DNA of 64,000 bases. Source: Lapidilactobacillus gannanensis. GTDB lineage: Bacteria; Bacillota; Bacilli; Lactobacillales; Lactobacillaceae. The translations under genes and the position numbers were made by a program. Shown one piece after another: positions 26,265-38,290 of this stretch; position 1 is the first letter of the stretch, and every line of letters begins with the position of its first letter. The notes under the pieces were generated by a model that saw only the letters and a program-made list of their open reading frames with translations, made no database searches and had not been told where the DNA came from. The stretch lies in contig NZ_RHOT01000009.1 of the NCBI RefSeq assembly GCF_003946675.1, forward strand, positions 1 through 64,000. The letters run 5' to 3'.

Positions 26265-29200
26265 CTAAAACAGCGACAACTGATTCTGATCGGGCAAATC
26301 ATCAAGGACGCCATTCAATGTCAAATAATCAATCAAAGTCTTGGAAACTTTACCACGAGTTGCCAAGTCTTCTTTCGATAAGAATGGCCGTTCAGCACGT
26401 GCTGCAACAATTTGTTTAGCAACGTTCGCGCCTAACCCAGGAATAGCTTTAAATGGCGCTAAAATCGTGTGATCGTCAATGATTTGGAAATCATCGGAAT
26501 CAGATTTTTCAATATCGACCATCTTGATTTCAATGCCCCGCTCCAGACATTCATTGGCCAGTTCCAGAACCGTCAACAGATTAGCCTGTTTAACCGCGCG
26601 ACCTTTACCCTTTTCATTAATTTCATCGGTTAATTCTTTCATCCGTGCTTTAACGGCTTCCTTACCATGACTCATGGCAACCAAATCATAATCATCGGCC
26701 CGCACACTGAAATATGAAGTGTAATAAATAATTGGGAAATAGACCTTGAAGTAGGCAATCCGCAGTGCCATTAAAATATAGGCCGTAGCATGGGCCTTAG
26801 GAAACATGTACTTGATTTTTAAGCAAGAATCAATGTACCAATCAGGCACACTCTCATTGGCTCTTAGCGTTTCCTGCCATTCATCAGGAATTCCCCGGCC
26901 CTTACGAACATGCTCCATGATTTGAAAGCTTAGCTGTGAATCAACATCCCAGTGAATCAAATCCATCATGATGTTATCCCGACAACCAATAACGTCCTTC
27001 AAGGTAACCACCCCTTGTTGAATCAGCTCTTCGGCATTACCTAACCAAACGTCAGTCCCATGAGACAAACCAGAAATCTGCAGTAATTCCGCGAAAGTAC
27101 TGGGATGCGTTTCTTCAAGCATGCCGCGAACAAAAGCCGTCCCGAATTCCGGTACGCCTAAAGTACCCGTTTTCGAATTGATTTGTTCTGGGGTGACCCC
27201 CAGTGCGTCAGTCCCAGAGAACAAGGACATAACTTGTGGATCATCAGTTGGAATGGTAACCGGATCAACACCAGATAAATCTTGGAGCATCCGGATCATG
27301 GTTGGATCATCATGGCCCAAAATATCTAGTTTGAGAATATTATCGTGAATTGAATGAAAATCAAAATGAGTGGTCTTCCAAGCTGCATCGGTTTTGTTCG
27401 CTGGGAACTGAATCGGCGTGAAATCATAAATATCCATGTCATCAGGCACAACGATAATGCCGGCCGGATGCTGACCAGTGGTACGCTTAACACCAGTGGC
27501 ACCAGAGGCCAAACGATCAAGCTCGGCACCACGAAAATGACGGTCGTTAACTTCCTCATAATGCTTAACGTAGCCATAGGCCGTTCGATCAGCAACGGTA
27601 CCAATCGTGCCGGCCCGGAACACGAATTTCTCGCCGAACAAAACTTTGGTATAGTTGTGGGCAATTGGCTGGTAGTCACCAGAGAAGTTCAAATCAATAT
27701 CGGGAACTTTATCCCCTTTAAAACCTAAGAAAGTTTCGAAAGGAATATCGTGACCATCTTTAACTAATTCAGTGCCACAATTAGGACAGTTCTTATCGGG
27801 CAAGTCAAAACCAGAGCCATACTCACCTTTAGTGAAGAACTTACTATACTTGCACTTCGGACAACGATAATGGGGCGGTAATGGATTAACCTCAGTAATC
27901 CCAGTCATGGTCGCAACGAAACTGGAACCGACCGAACCACGGGAACCAACCAAGTAACCATCTTTACGGCTCTTAAACACTAATTTCTGGGCAATTAAAT
28001 AAATAACCGAGAAACCATTACCAATAATTGATTTAAGCTCCTTTTCAACTCGGTCCTTAACCAATTGTGGCAAGGGATTGCCGTATAAATCATAGGCCTT
28101 GTTCATTGCCAAAGAACGAATTTCCTCCTCGGCACCTGGCATATGTGGCGTGTAAAGTTTGTCTTTCACCGGGGTAATATCGCCATCAACCGAATCAGCG
28201 ATTTTATTACTATTGGTGATGACGACTTCTTTGGCCTTGTCAGCACCTAAGTAAGCAAAATCAGCTAACATTTCCGCTGTCGACCGAAAATGCACATCTG
28301 GCAGCAATTGCCGACTTAAAGGATTACTTTTGTCAGCACGAATCAAAATTTCTCGATAAATTGCGTCATGAGGATCTAGATAATGAACATCGCCAGTTGC
28401 GACCACCGGCTTATTAAGATCCTCGCCGAGCTTAACGATATTTTTGATAATATCCTCCAGAGCGGCATCATCATTGATCAATTCTTTCTGAATCAGTGGT
28501 TGATAAACTGCTTTAGGCATAATTTCTAGATAATCATAATAGTTGGCTTTCTGCCGAGCATCTTCATAGCCCTTTTGCATCATGCTGGTAAAGACCTCAC
28601 CGGAGTCACAAGCGGAGCCAACAATAATGCCCTCGCGATATTCATTCAGCAATGACTTAGGCACTCGCGCCACCCGATAAAAATATTTAACCATCGAATC
28701 AGAAATGATTTTAAATAAATTCTTTAAACCAGGCTGCGTTTGTGCAATCAAAATAGCATGGTGCGGACGGGATTGACGGTAGGCCGAACCATCACCGACA
28801 TGATCATTAAGCTGATTAATATTGGTAGTGCCAAATTTATTTTCTAATTCTTTCAGTAGCGCGTAATACAGCAGTCCCGTTGCTTCAGCATCAGCGTCAG
28901 CTCGATGATGATGTTCCAGAACAATATTATAACGTTTGGCTAAGGTGTCCAATTTATGATTACTATTTTCAGGATGTAAAGTACGCGACATTTCCAGAGT
29001 ATCCACAATTGGATTATGCACTGAAGAACGACCCAAACGGTTTAAAGCCGCATTCATGAACCCAATATCAAAGGTAACATTGTGGCCAACAACCACATCA
29101 TCGCCAACAAAGTCCATAAACTCTTTGATAGTCGTCGCTTCATCTTCACCACTTTGAACCATTTCATCCGTAATATTGGTTAGATTGATCGTGGTTGCCG

Positions 29201-30599
29201 ATAAGGGATGACCGGGATTAATAAAACGATCATAGCGGGCCAATACTTGGCCATCCTTCATCTTTACGGCCCCAATTTCAATGACCGTATCATAAACCGC
29301 CGATAGACCCGTTGTTTCCACGTCAAAAACCACGTATTCACCTGCATCAGCAACTTCATCGCGCAAATTATACGCAATATTATTACCGTCATCGACTAAG
29401 TTGACCTCAACACCATACAGCATTTTAACGCCTAACTTCTGACTTGCTGCATGTGCATCTGGGAAAGACTGAGCCCCGACATGATCAGTTAAGGCAATCG
29501 CCGTTTGGCCCCAAGACTTGGCACGTTTAACAAAGTCACCAATACTATTGGTCGCATCCATTTGACTCATATTTGTGTGCAAGTGTAGTTCAACCCGCTT
29601 TTGTTCGCCTTGATAAGCTTCCGCTGGTTCTGGATGCTGAAATTCTTCCATTTCATTGGCATTCAAAACTAACTCATGAGTAAACTGATCATTTTGAACG
29701 CTTCCTTGAGCGCGCACCCAAATTCCTTTTTTGAACAATTCGAAAATTGCCGCATCATCACCACGTTTGCGTGAAAATACTTTGATCATAATTGAAGATG
29801 TATAATCTGTGATCTCCAAAGTTAATAGTGAGCGTCCCGAATTGAAAGTACGAATTTCACTATTGAACACATAACCTTGCACATAAACCGAGCGTTCTTC
29901 TTGATCAATTTGGTCCAAAGTAATCAGTGGTGATTTAGGATTGACGCCACCACCTAGAATTGCTTCAGTTGGTGCTTCGCCTTGATTACTCTGTGCCTGC
30001 TGCTGTTGTTTCTTTTCAGCAATTACGGTGGCAGCTTTCTTAGCAATTTCCTGATCACGTTTAGCCTGTTTAGCTTTCAGGTCATCGATTTTTTCTTGAA
30101 CATTGGAATCATCCAGTTCAATCTTGAAATTCAATGCCGGAAAGCCAACCCGTTCAAATGACTCCTGAATTGGTCCCAAAGCTTGTTTCTCAACAAAGCT
30201 CTTAACAATTTCGTTATCGACATTCAAAATTAAACGTTGATCAACTAATTCTGGTACTTGATTCTGGCAAACTTCGTTAATCATTGGCGACTTCAAACCA
30301 GTCTGGCTCAGCACGTAAACCCAATAATCACTAATTAATTCTTGAGTAACTTGTGGTTGTTTAACTTTGAGTTGTAGTTCAACAGTGGCAATATCAGTGA
30401 AGGTTGTCGTCAGCTGCTGTAAAAATTGTTTAAAAATATCATAGGGAAGAATCTGTGCCAATTCTAAAGTAAACGTCCAACGTTTTGAAGCTTCATGAAC
30501 TGTTAGCTGTTGTAAAACACCAGCCGCAAAGAAATGTTGTTGTGCGTCGGGCCACTTAATTTGTTCTAAAAGGGTCGCCATTAAATCTGTTTCTGCCAA
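26265..30599 (-). CDS. polC: DNA polymerase III PolC-type alpha subunit
   Basis: Replicative polymerase of low-GC Gram-positives, 1444 residues. Domains in order: N-terminal region, OB fold (about residues 235-320), PHP domain split around the exonuclease ([10 protein letters not shown] near 340; ALTDH), DnaQ-like 3'-5' exonuclease (FDVETTGLS near 425, [10 protein letters not shown]), then palm/fingers with the zinc-finger cysteines CPKCKYSK and CPNCGTE, the [10 protein letters not shown] block and the palm PDIDLNFSG. It starts with TTG, 8 nt after AAGGAG. An intrinsic terminator separates it from proS, and no independent promoter is visible. Confidence 0.98.
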   Translation of the reverse strand: MAETDLMATLLEQIKWPDAQQHFFAAGVLQQLTVHEASKRWTFTLELAQILPYDIFKQFLQQLTTTFTDIATVELQLKVKQPQVTQELISDYWVYVLSQTGLKSPMINEVCQNQVPELVDQRLILNVDNEIVKSFVEKQALGPIQESFERVGFPALNFKIELDDSNVQEKIDDLKAKQAKRDQEIAKKAATVIAEKKQQQQAQSNQGEAPTEAILGGGVNPKSPLITLDQIDQEERSVYVQGYVFNSEIRTFNSGRSLLTLEITDYTSSIMIKVFSRKRGDDAAIFELFKKGIWVRAQGSVQNDQFTHELVLNANEMEEFQHPEPAEAYQGEQKRVELHLHTNMSQMDATNSIGDFVKRAKSWGQTAIALTDHVGAQSFPDAHAASQKLGVKMLYGVEVNLVDDGNNIAYNLRDEVADAGEYVVFDVETTGLSAVYDTVIEIGAVKMKDGQVLARYDRFINPGHPLSATTINLTNITDEMVQSGEDEATTIKEFMDFVGDDVVVGHNVTFDIGFMNAALNRLGRSSVHNPIVDTLEMSRTLHPENSNHKLDTLAKRYNIVLEHHHRADADAEATGLLYYALLKELENKFGTTNINQLNDHVGDGSAYRQSRPHHAILIAQTQPGLKNLFKIISDSMVKYFYRVARVPKSLLNEYREGIIVGSACDSGEVFTSMMQKGYEDARQKANYYDYLEIMPKAVYQPLIQKELINDDAALEDIIKNIVKLGEDLNKPVVATGDVHYLDPHDAIYREILIRADKSNPLSRQLLPDVHFRSTAEMLADFAYLGADKAKEVVITNSNKIADSVDGDITPVKDKLYTPHMPGAEEEIRSLAMNKAYDLYGNPLPQLVKDRVEKELKSIIGNGFSVIYLIAQKLVFKSRKDGYLVGSRGSVGSSFVATMTGITEVNPLPPHYRCPKCKYSKFFTKGEYGSGFDLPDKNCPNCGTELVKDGHDIPFETFLGFKGDKVPDIDLNFSGDYQPIAHNYTKVLFGEKFVFRAGTIGTVADRTAYGYVKHYEEVNDRHFRGAELDRLASGATGVKRTTGQHPAGIIVVPDDMDIYDFTPIQFPANKTDAAWKTTHFDFHSIHDNILKLDILGHDDPTMIRMLQDLSGVDPVTIPTDDPQVMSLFSGTDALGVTPEQINSKTGTLGVPEFGTAFVRGMLEETHPSTFAELLQISGLSHGTDVWLGNAEELIQQGVVTLKDVIGCRDNIMMDLIHWDVDSQLSFQIMEHVRKGRGIPDEWQETLRANESVPDWYIDSCLKIKYMFPKAHATAYILMALRIAYFKVYFPIIYYTSYFSVRADDYDLVAMSHGKEAVKARMKELTDEINEKGKGRAVKQANLLTVLELANECLERGIEIKMVDIEKSDSDDFQIIDDHTILAPFKAIPGLGANVAKQIVAARAERPFLSKEDLATRGKVSKTLIDYLTLNGVLDDLPDQNQLSLF

Positions 30600-30639
30600 A
30601 TGAGTTACTCCTTTACTACTAAACCATCGTTTCCCAACT

Positions 30640-30679
30640 AAAAAAGTGAGTTTGGACAGAAAAATTCAGTCCAAACTCA
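30640..30679 (-). terminator. Terminator between proS and polC
   Basis: On the minus strand TGAGTTTGGAC (30679-30669) pairs with GTCCAAACTCA (30657-30647) across 11 nt and is followed by CTTTTTT. It lies 10 bp after proS. Confidence 0.85.
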
Positions 30680-30689
30680 AAGGTTAAAC

Positions 30690-32408
30690 CTATGCTTCTG
30701 TTTTTGCTAAGAGGATTTGAATAACGTTAACTAAATCTTCCTTCTTCACTTCAAGTTTCTCACCAGTTGCTCGTAATTGTACTTCAACAATACCGTCAGC
30801 AGCTTTCTTACCAACTGTAATTCGAAGTGGTAAGCCGATCAAATCACTATCAGCAAATTTAACACCAGCCCGTTCATTGCGGTCATCAGTCAAATAAGTA
30901 TAGCCAGCATCATGTAATACTTTTTCTAATTCAGCAGTAACATCAAGCTGTTCTTGCTTCTTAATATTAACTGGGATCAAATGAACATCAAATGGTGCGA
31001 CATTCCGCGGCCAAATAATGCCATGATCATCAGAATGTTGTTCAATAATTGCTGAAAGTAAGCGCGAAACACCAATTCCATAACAACCCATTAACAGCGG
31101 TTGTTCTCGGCCGTTCTCATCTAAGAAAGTAGCCTGAAACGTCTTGGTGTAACGTGTACCTAGTTTAAAGATATGACCAATTTCAATTCCGCGAGTGAAA
31201 TGTAAACGACTCTTCCCGTCAAGCGCCAAATCACCTTCACGAACAACCCGTAAATCAGTCACCTGATCCGCAGCAACTTCGAAATCACGGCCAGGATTAA
31301 CATTTAAGAAATGATGCTCAGCTTCATTAGCGCCAGTCACAGCGTTTGTTAAATTCATAACTGTTTCATCAGCAACTAAACGAATTTTATCATTGATTTT
31401 AACAGGTCCGACTGAACCTACAGGTGCTTGCAACCATTCCTGAACTTCCGCTTCAGAAGCTAAAGTTAATGCGTCAGCTTGCAAGAAATTCTTTAACTTA
31501 ACGTTATTGATTTCGTAGTCACCACGAATTAAAGCTAATACAGGTTCACCATCAGCCATGAATAGAACACTTTTAATTAATTTTTGCGGCACAACACTTA
31601 AGAAATTAGCAACATCTTCGATACTACCAACATTTGGTGTCGCGACTTTGGTCAATTCGGCTGCTTGTTCCTGTACGGGAATATAATCATCTTGATTTTT
31701 AGCCATTTCCAGATTAGCAGCATAGGCATTATTGTCACTGTAAGCAATCGTATCTTCACCAATTTCTGCAATCGCGGAAAATTCACGAGAATCGTTGCCA
31801 CCCATCGCACCAGCATCGCCAATGATCATGCGATAATTCAAACCAACTTGGTCAAAGATGGTCCGATAAGCTTGTTCTTGTTTATCAAAAATATCATCTA
31901 ATTGAGCCGGATTAGCTGAAAAAGAATAAGCATCGTACATAATAAACTCACGGCCACGTAATAAACCATAGCGTGGGCGATCTTCATCACGGAATTTCGT
32001 CTTAATTTGATACAAAGTTAAGGGTAATTTTTTATATGATCGGATCTCATGGCGAACCAAGTCAGTGATTGTTTCTTCGTGAGTTGGTCCTAAGACAAAG
32101 TCACGTTGATGGCGATCTTTCAGCTTAAACAAATTTTCACCGTAAGTTGCATAGCGCCCACTTTCACGCCATAAATCGGCCGGAATAATCTCCGGTAGTG
32201 AGACTTCAACGGCACCAGTTTCATTGATTGCGTCACGAATAATTGCTTCGATCTTTTGTAACACTCGAACTGCCAAAGGTAAATAAGAATAAATACCAGC
32301 GGAAGTTTGACGAATGTAACCTGCCCGCAACATTAACTGATGACTACGAGCCTCAGCGTCAGCCGGATTTTCTTTCAAAGTTGGGATAAACATTTGTGAT
32401 TGTTTCAT
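30690..32408 (-). CDS. proS: Prolyl-tRNA synthetase (bacterial type)
   Basis: Charges tRNA-Pro. 572 residues with class II motifs ([31 protein letters not shown]) and the inserted editing domain (about residues 220-405) that marks the bacterial type, then the C-terminal anticodon-binding domain. Start at ATG 32408 because GGAGG lies 10 nt upstream; the in-frame TTG further up overlaps that site. It follows rseP by 85 bp. Confidence 0.97.
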   Translation of the reverse strand: MKQSQMFIPTLKENPADAEARSHQLMLRAGYIRQTSAGIYSYLPLAVRVLQKIEAIIRDAINETGAVEVSLPEIIPADLWRESGRYATYGENLFKLKDRHQRDFVLGPTHEETITDLVRHEIRSYKKLPLTLYQIKTKFRDEDRPRYGLLRGREFIMYDAYSFSANPAQLDDIFDKQEQAYRTIFDQVGLNYRMIIGDAGAMGGNDSREFSAIAEIGEDTIAYSDNNAYAANLEMAKNQDDYIPVQEQAAELTKVATPNVGSIEDVANFLSVVPQKLIKSVLFMADGEPVLALIRGDYEINNVKLKNFLQADALTLASEAEVQEWLQAPVGSVGPVKINDKIRLVADETVMNLTNAVTGANEAEHHFLNVNPGRDFEVAADQVTDLRVVREGDLALDGKSRLHFTRGIEIGHIFKLGTRYTKTFQATFLDENGREQPLLMGCYGIGVSRLLSAIIEQHSDDHGIIWPRNVAPFDVHLIPVNIKKQEQLDVTAELEKVLHDAGYTYLTDDRNERAGVKFADSDLIGLPLRITVGKKAADGIVEVQLRATGEKLEVKKEDLVNVIQILLAKTEA

Positions 32409-32493
32409 ACTAAATAATTCCTCCAAATAAGTCTAACTGACCCCTAAATCTATGTACAGTGGCACTCAGATGCCAACTGTGATGAACACTTTA

Positions 32494-33762
32494 CTATTTA
32501 ATAAAATAACGGACGATATCATTCCAAGTGACAGCAACCATCAGTAATACTAAGAAACCAGCACCGATTAAAGTAACAATACCTTCTTTATCAGCTGGAA
32601 TTGGTTTGCGACGAATAGCTTCAATCAGATTTAAAAGAATTTTGCCGCCGTCAAGACCAGGAATTGGTACTAAGTTGACCAAGCCTAAGTTAACGGACAA
32701 CATTGCCAGGAACCAAACAATATTAGTGAACCCAGCACCTACAACTTGGGAAGTACTCTTGAAAATACCAACTGGACCGGATAGTTTATTCAAACTAAAG
32801 CCACCAGTAAAGAATGACCCTAATACTTTCAGAATTTGACTTCCCATTGACCAAGTTGCCGTAAAACCATACTTGATTTTACCAAGGATTGAACGATCAA
32901 CTTTGGTCATGATACCAATTTGTCCATAACTCTTCCCAGATTCCTTAACTGCTTTTGGCGTTAGGCTGGTAGTTAATTGACGTTGGCCGCGCTTGATCGT
33001 GACAGTTATTTTCTGGTCAGGTTTAGTTTGAATGGCTGCCACCAGACTATTCCAATCTGGCGTCCTAGTTTGATTGACTTTAACAATTTCATCATTAGGC
33101 CGAATACCAGCAACCGCAGCTACAGAATTTGGTTCAATTGATCCAATCTGGTTACTGTTACTGGGAACACCGCCTTGCAAAAAAGCTACCAGCATAAAGC
33201 CTAGGATCGCCAACATAAAATTATTGAATGGCCCAGCGAAGTTGGTTAAAATCCGCCGGCCAACTGTTGCTGACTGAAATTGGACATCGCGCGGCGCAAT
33301 TTGAACTTCGGTACCATCACGTTCAACGATTAACGCGTCATGATCAACTTGATAATGGCGTGGCTGATCAGGATCTGCATTTTCATTACCAGAAATGGTT
33401 AACTGATCAACTAAATCGGCTTGACCAATCTGTAAGGGAATTCCAGAAAGGTTGCCACTACCTTCACTAATATCAATGCGATCAACGAGGCCTTGCTCAT
33501 TAACTTGGATGGTACTCATCGTCCCAGGCTCAATCGCTGAATCATCATCCTCGGCGCCAGCCATCCGCACGTAACCACCAACTGGCAACCAGCGAATAGT
33601 AAAAGTCGTGTGATGTCGCCGCCAACTGACCATTTTTGGACCAAAGCCAATTGCAAATTCACGGACCAGAATTCCCGACTTGCGTGCCATAAAATAATGG
33701 CCAAATTCGTGAACTACAACTAGTATGCTAAAGATAATTAAAAAAGAAATAACAGTTTTCAA
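32494..33762 (-). CDS. rseP: RIP metalloprotease RseP (site-2 protease family)
   Basis: Membrane zinc protease for regulated intramembrane proteolysis. The zinc motif HEFGH is at residues 18-22 in the first helix; a PDZ domain lies at about 195-270 (VAAVAGIRPNDEIVKVN), and the C-terminal helix pair carries NLVPIPGLDGGKI with the third zinc ligand. 422 residues. It starts with TTG, 8 nt after GGAG. It lies between cdsA and proS, the conserved Firmicutes order. Confidence 0.96.
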   Translation of the reverse strand: MKTVISFLIIFSILVVVHEFGHYFMARKSGILVREFAIGFGPKMVSWRRHHTTFTIRWLPVGGYVRMAGAEDDDSAIEPGTMSTIQVNEQGLVDRIDISEGSGNLSGIPLQIGQADLVDQLTISGNENADPDQPRHYQVDHDALIVERDGTEVQIAPRDVQFQSATVGRRILTNFAGPFNNFMLAILGFMLVAFLQGGVPSNSNQIGSIEPNSVAAVAGIRPNDEIVKVNQTRTPDWNSLVAAIQTKPDQKITVTIKRGQRQLTTSLTPKAVKESGKSYGQIGIMTKVDRSILGKIKYGFTATWSMGSQILKVLGSFFTGGFSLNKLSGPVGIFKSTSQVVGAGFTNIVWFLAMLSVNLGLVNLVPIPGLDGGKILLNLIEAIRRKPIPADKEGIVTLIGAGFLVLLMVAVTWNDIVRYFIK

Positions 33763-33810
33763 GAAAACACTCCTCAGTCGATGTGTAGTTCAACAATTGA
33801 CCCGTTCAAA

Positions 33811-34605
33811 TTAAAGTAAACCAAACCAATGCATCATTGGCAAAACAAATAATAGACTATCAAACCGGTCTAAGATACCACCGTGCCCAGGTAAAATTTT
33901 ACCTGAATCTTTGACACCATAATAACGTTTGTAAGCTGACTCAACCAAATCACCCATCTGGCCGAAGATTGAGAAAACTAAAGTGACTAATAACATCAAG
34001 AAGTAATTGTGATAACCAACTGGGAAGAAGTATAAATAAATCGCAGCACCTGCTAATGCACACAGCGTACCGGCAATACTCCCTTCCCAAGTTTTATTAG
34101 GACTGATTGCTGGCCAAAGTTTATGCTTGCCAATCTTACGACCAAATGAATAAGCGCCAATATCCGTCGCCCAAATTACCACGAGAATATAGCCTAACAA
34201 GGCCAGGCCACCAGCCGCTCCACGAACAGCAACCAGGGAGTGAAAACCATTGCCAATGTAAACAATGGCTAAAGTATTGATCCCAATGTCATCAATATTG
34301 GTTCGATTCTTCGTCAGAACGGTCACGATTAATAACAACGCAATTGCAATCGCAAAAATATCAAATCGATTTAAGTATTTCGGTAAATGTTCAAAAGCGC
34401 CATCTGGTAACACTAGCGCAATGATCCCCAAACTTGAAATGAAAAAGTCTGGTGAAATAATGATTCGTTTCCGCATGATGAAAATTTCGGAGAGCCCAAT
34501 GATTGCCAAAAGAATTGCGGCAACATCAATCCAAACTCCACCCAGTAAAATAATCGGAATAAAAATAATTAAAGCGACTACCGCTGTGATTACGCGTTGC
34601 TTCAT
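33811..34605 (-). CDS. cdsA: Phosphatidate cytidylyltransferase
   Basis: Makes CDP-diacylglycerol from phosphatidate and CTP, an entry step to phospholipids. 264 residues, about seven hydrophobic helices, with the C-terminal family signature GDLVESAYKRYYGVKDSGKI followed by LPGHGGILDRFDS. It follows uppS by 16 bp and precedes rseP. Confidence 0.97.
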   Translation of the reverse strand: MKQRVITAVVALIIFIPIILLGGVWIDVAAILLAIIGLSEIFIMRKRIIISPDFFISSLGIIALVLPDGAFEHLPKYLNRFDIFAIAIALLLIVTVLTKNRTNIDDIGINTLAIVYIGNGFHSLVAVRGAAGGLALLGYILVVIWATDIGAYSFGRKIGKHKLWPAISPNKTWEGSIAGTLCALAGAAIYLYFFPVGYHNYFLMLLVTLVFSIFGQMGDLVESAYKRYYGVKDSGKILPGHGGILDRFDSLLFVLPMMHWFGLL

Positions 34606-34621
34606 GAAAATTTCCTGCCTT

Positions 34622-35359
34622 CTACTTTTTTTCTGTTGCTAAACCACCGAAACGACGATCTCGGCCTTGAAAGACAGCGATTGCTGAAGCTAATTCATCA
34701 GCCGTAAAATCTGGCCAATAAGCATCGCTGAAATATAATTCACTATAAGCTAATTGCCACAGCAAGAAATTCGACAACCGCAATTCGCCGCTAGTCCGAA
34801 TCAACAAATCTGGATCAGCTAAAGCGCCTAAACTAGTCGTCATTAAATGCTGACTAATTGTTGCCTCATCAATCGTCTCTGGATCAAGCTTTTGATTGGC
34901 AACTTCCCGACCAATTTGCTGAACGGCAGCTGTAATTTCGGCACGGCTACCATAGTTTAAGGCAAAATTTAAAATCATGCCATCATTATCAGCGGTATCA
35001 GCCATTGCCTGATACGTGACCTGACGCGTCTTTTCCGGTAATTCCTCCAAGAAGCCCATGACGTTGACCTTAACATTTTCCGCCATTAATTCAGGAATAA
35101 AAGTATTGAAAAAGTCAATTGGTAACTGCATCAGATAATTAACTTCGTCAGTTGGTCGTTTCCAATTTTCTGTCGAAAAGGCATAAAGTGTTAAGACCTT
35201 AATACCCATCCGGCTAGCGGCCTTGGTTAAGGTCTTAACATTATCCATCCCCGCTTTATGACCAAATGCACGCGGACGATGGTGAGCCTTGGCCCAACGA
35301 CCATTGCCATCCATGATAATTGCAATATGTTCTGGAAAATGTCCTTTAGTAGTGGTCAA
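34622..35359 (-). CDS. uppS: Undecaprenyl diphosphate synthase
   Basis: Cis-prenyltransferase making the C55 lipid carrier for wall polymers. [14 protein letters not shown] holds the catalytic Asp17; the C-terminal [18 protein letters not shown] block is diagnostic. 245 residues. The start is TTG at 35359, with GGAG 8 nt upstream. It lies between frr and cdsA. Confidence 0.97.
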   Translation of the reverse strand: MTTTKGHFPEHIAIIMDGNGRWAKAHHRPRAFGHKAGMDNVKTLTKAASRMGIKVLTLYAFSTENWKRPTDEVNYLMQLPIDFFNTFIPELMAENVKVNVMGFLEELPEKTRQVTYQAMADTADNDGMILNFALNYGSRAEITAAVQQIGREVANQKLDPETIDEATISQHLMTTSLGALADPDLLIRTSGELRLSNFLLWQLAYSELYFSDAYWPDFTADELASAIAVFQGRDRRFGGLATEKK

Positions 35360-35390
35360 ATGATCAGCTCCATTGTTAGTTTAACTCGTT

Positions 35391-35951
35391 CTAGCCTTCA
35401 GTAATCTCTTTAGATTTTGTTGCAGCAATGGCATCAATTGACTTGATTGACGCATCAGTGACTTGCTGTAATTGATTTTCTAAATCATGAAGATCATCTT
35501 CAGAAATTTCACTGTTTTTCTCTTGTTTACGAATAACTTCTAAGGCATCGCGCCGAATATTTCGGACGGCAATTTTTGCGCCTTCAGCATCTTTGCCCAC
35601 TTCCTTGGCTAATTCTTGGCGGCGTTCCCCAGTTAATTGGGGAATAACCAACCGAATAACATCGCCATCATTCGCTGGATTTAACCCTAGATCAGATGCC
35701 AAAATTGCTTTTTCGATGTTATCTAATGAAGACTTATCATAAGGCTTGATCATTAAAACTCGTGGTTCTGGGACATTGATGGCCGCCATTTGGTTCAAGG
35801 GTGTTGGCGCACCATAGTAATCAACATTGATTCGGTTCAACAAAGAAGCGTTAGCCCGACCGGCACGAATATTAGCCAACTCACGCTTAAGTGCTTCTTC
35901 AGATTTCACCATTGTTTCTTTTACTTTTTCAATTGTTGGATCTGTTGCCAT
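35391..35951 (-). CDS. frr: Ribosome recycling factor
   Basis: Splits post-termination ribosomes with EF-G. 186 residues with the family blocks [13 protein letters not shown] and VNIPEPRVL-like [14 protein letters not shown]. It begins 2 bp after the pyrH stop, so the two are translated together. Confidence 0.98.
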   Translation of the reverse strand: MATDPTIEKVKETMVKSEEALKRELANIRAGRANASLLNRINVDYYGAPTPLNQMAAINVPEPRVLMIKPYDKSSLDNIEKAILASDLGLNPANDGDVIRLVIPQLTGERRQELAKEVGKDAEGAKIAVRNIRRDALEVIRKQEKNSEISEDDLHDLENQLQQVTDASIKSIDAIAATKSKEITEG

Positions 35952-35953
35952 GT

Positions 35954-36703
<750 letters not shown>

Positions 36704-36712
36704 CTAAATAAC

Positions 36713-36721
36713 ATTCTACCA
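36713..36721 (-). promoter_or_regulatory. Candidate pyrH promoter (extended -10)
   Basis: TGG-TAGAAT on the minus strand about 35 bp before pyrH; the -35 is weak. It is the only reasonable promoter candidate seen in this gap. Confidence 0.4.
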
Positions 36722-36744
36722 TATGTCATCGGAAATTTTTAAGA

Positions 36745-37065
36745 AAATTGTGCTGGTTCGGCTGACAATTAAAAAAAGTAGCGACGCTAAATGAAAATTC
36801 GCCTTGGGTTTCAGAAACATCATACTCTCTGTTAACCGATCCGCACCAACAGTTGACCAAATTGATACTGTTTTAAATTACACAGTGACCATCAATCGTT
36901 TTTAGCTAACCATTGATAAACAATATCTAGGGCAATCATTAGTGAACTGCCACTACAACAATTTTTACTTATTTTTCAAATTGGTTATATGATTATTTAC
37001 TACACACCTCGCTTAGTTCCTACTCATTAAACTCATTCTACTATGCACTAGTAATTCTATGAAAA
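36745..37065. other. Intergenic stretch, nothing recognised
   Basis: Between the pyrH promoter candidate and the tsf terminator I see no gene, no RNA gene and no member of the three repeat families; it is A/T-rich with stops in all frames. Confidence 0.6.
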
Positions 37066-37070
37066 AATTC

Positions 37071-37111
37071 AAAAAATACAGTCATTCCCATTCAGGATGA
37101 CTGTATTTTTT
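37071..37111 (-). terminator. Terminator after tsf
   Basis: AAAAAATACAGTCAT (37071-37085) pairs with ATGACTGTATTTTTT (37097-37111) across 11 nt. T-rich tails exist on both strands; its place 18 bp past tsf makes it the tsf terminator. Confidence 0.88.
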
Positions 37112-37128
37112 GAATGCCTTTACAATGA

Positions 37129-38007
37129 TTAGTCTTTAATTTGGCTCATAACTTCTTCAGCAAAGTTATCGGCTTGTTTTTCAATACCTTCGCCAACTTC
37201 AAAGCGAGTGAAGCTAACTAACTTGCCGTTCTTGCTGGCAACATATTTAGCAACCGTTTGGTCAGGATCTTTAACGAATTCTTGATCAGCTAAACTAATT
37301 TCTGACAAGAACTTGTTTAAGCGGCCATCAACGATTTTAGCGATAATCTTTTCAGGCTTGCCTTCGTTTTTAGTTTCTTCAGTTAAAACTTCACGTTCGT
37401 GATCCAAAACTTCTGTAGGAACGTCTTCACGAGAAACGTACTTAGGATTGATTGCAGCAACGTGCATTGCCACGTCACGAGCAGTTTCTTCATCAGCACC
37501 TTCAATCACAACTAAAGCAGCAATTTGGCCACCATTGTGTAAGTATGAACCGAAGTTTTGGCTGTTAGTTTTTTCAACTAATTGGAAACGACGTAAGCTG
37601 ATTTTTTCACCGATTACAGCAGTAAGGCCAGTGATTCGTTCAGCAATTGTGCCGTCAGCAATTGGTAATGCTAAAGCAGCTTCGTTATCAGCTGGTTTGT
37701 TCGCAGCAATCGCATCAGCAATTTCACCAACTAAGGTTGTGAATTTGTCATTGGTTGCAACGAAATCTGTTTCTGAGTTAACTTCGATAATAGCTGCAGT
37801 ATCACCACTAACAGCGATTTGTGCTAAACCTTCAGCGGCAACACGGTCACTCTTCTTAGCAGCTTTAGCCATACCTTTTTCACGTAAAACATCAATTGCT
37901 TTTTCCATGTCACCATCAGTAGCGACCAATGCTTTTTTAGCATCCATCATCCCAACGCTGGTTTTTTCACGTAATTCTTTAACTTGAGCAGCAGTAATTT
38001 TTGCCAT
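37129..38007 (-). CDS. tsf: Elongation factor Ts
   Basis: Nucleotide exchange factor for EF-Tu. 292 residues; the N-terminal block [23 protein letters not shown] and [10 protein letters not shown] are family hallmarks. The start is ATG 38007: GGAGG lies 8 nt upstream and overlaps a spurious in-frame TTG. It is separated from rpsB by a terminator and two family A elements rather than the short gap usual for rpsB-tsf. Confidence 0.98.
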   Translation of the reverse strand: MAKITAAQVKELREKTSVGMMDAKKALVATDGDMEKAIDVLREKGMAKAAKKSDRVAAEGLAQIAVSGDTAAIIEVNSETDFVATNDKFTTLVGEIADAIAANKPADNEAALALPIADGTIAERITGLTAVIGEKISLRRFQLVEKTNSQNFGSYLHNGGQIAALVVIEGADEETARDVAMHVAAINPKYVSREDVPTEVLDHEREVLTEETKNEGKPEKIIAKIVDGRLNKFLSEISLADQEFVKDPDQTVAKYVASKNGKLVSFTRFEVGEGIEKQADNFAEEVMSQIKD

Positions 38008-38028
38008 GTATATGACCTCCAAATTTAA

Positions 38029-38144
38029 GTTGTGAAGAACAGCGATTTTTTGACGTAGCCTAACTTTGGATAATTGATTGAGCGGTGCAACCGATCGAGC
38101 AATTATTCAAGTTGGGCATAGTCATTTGCTGTTCTGAACACGAT
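38029..38144 (-). repeat. Family A structured repeat, copy A5
   Basis: About 116 nt. Paired arms: GAACAGC/GCTGTTC, TGAC/GTCA, AACTT/AAGTT, GGATAATT/AATTATTC (one G-T) and the apical CGGT/ACCG. TTGAGC, GATCGAGC and GAACACG are kept. It lies 22 bp before tsf, inside the tsf leader if rpsB and tsf are co-transcribed. Confidence 0.7.
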
Positions 38145-38151
38145 TATATCC

Positions 38152-38193
38152 AGTTGTGAGGGGCAGCGAACTTTTGGCGCTCTGCCCACACTA
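38152..38193 (-). repeat. Compact family A derivative (A6)
   Basis: AGTTGTGAGGGGCAGCG, then AACTTTTGGCGCT, then CTGCCCACACTAA keeps the outer TGTG/CACA and GGGCAG/CTGCCC arms and the TTTTGGCG block but lacks the inner helices. It adjoins A5. Confidence 0.5.
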
Positions 38194-38216
38194 ATTTATC
38201 AAACCATTATTTTGAC

Positions 38217-38260
38217 AAAGAAAGAGCTTGCACCAAAACCAGGTTTTGATTCAAACTCTT
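38217..38260 (-). terminator. Probable terminator after rpsB
   Basis: On the minus strand AAGAGTTTG pairs with CAAGCTCTT (one G-T or mismatch), with an inner CAAAAC/GTTTTG hairpin, followed by TCTTTG. The tail is weak, so read-through to tsf is possible. Confidence 0.6.
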
Positions 38261-38290
38261 CCGAATGCCAATTAATTCATTGACGGGAAA

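Noticed and set aside
38008..38022. Upstream starts of tsf, rpsB, proS, rimP, srtA, hrcA, hemW and the LPXTG gene
   Set aside because: In each case the extension runs through the AGGAGG-like ribosome site or leader and adds residues without family match.
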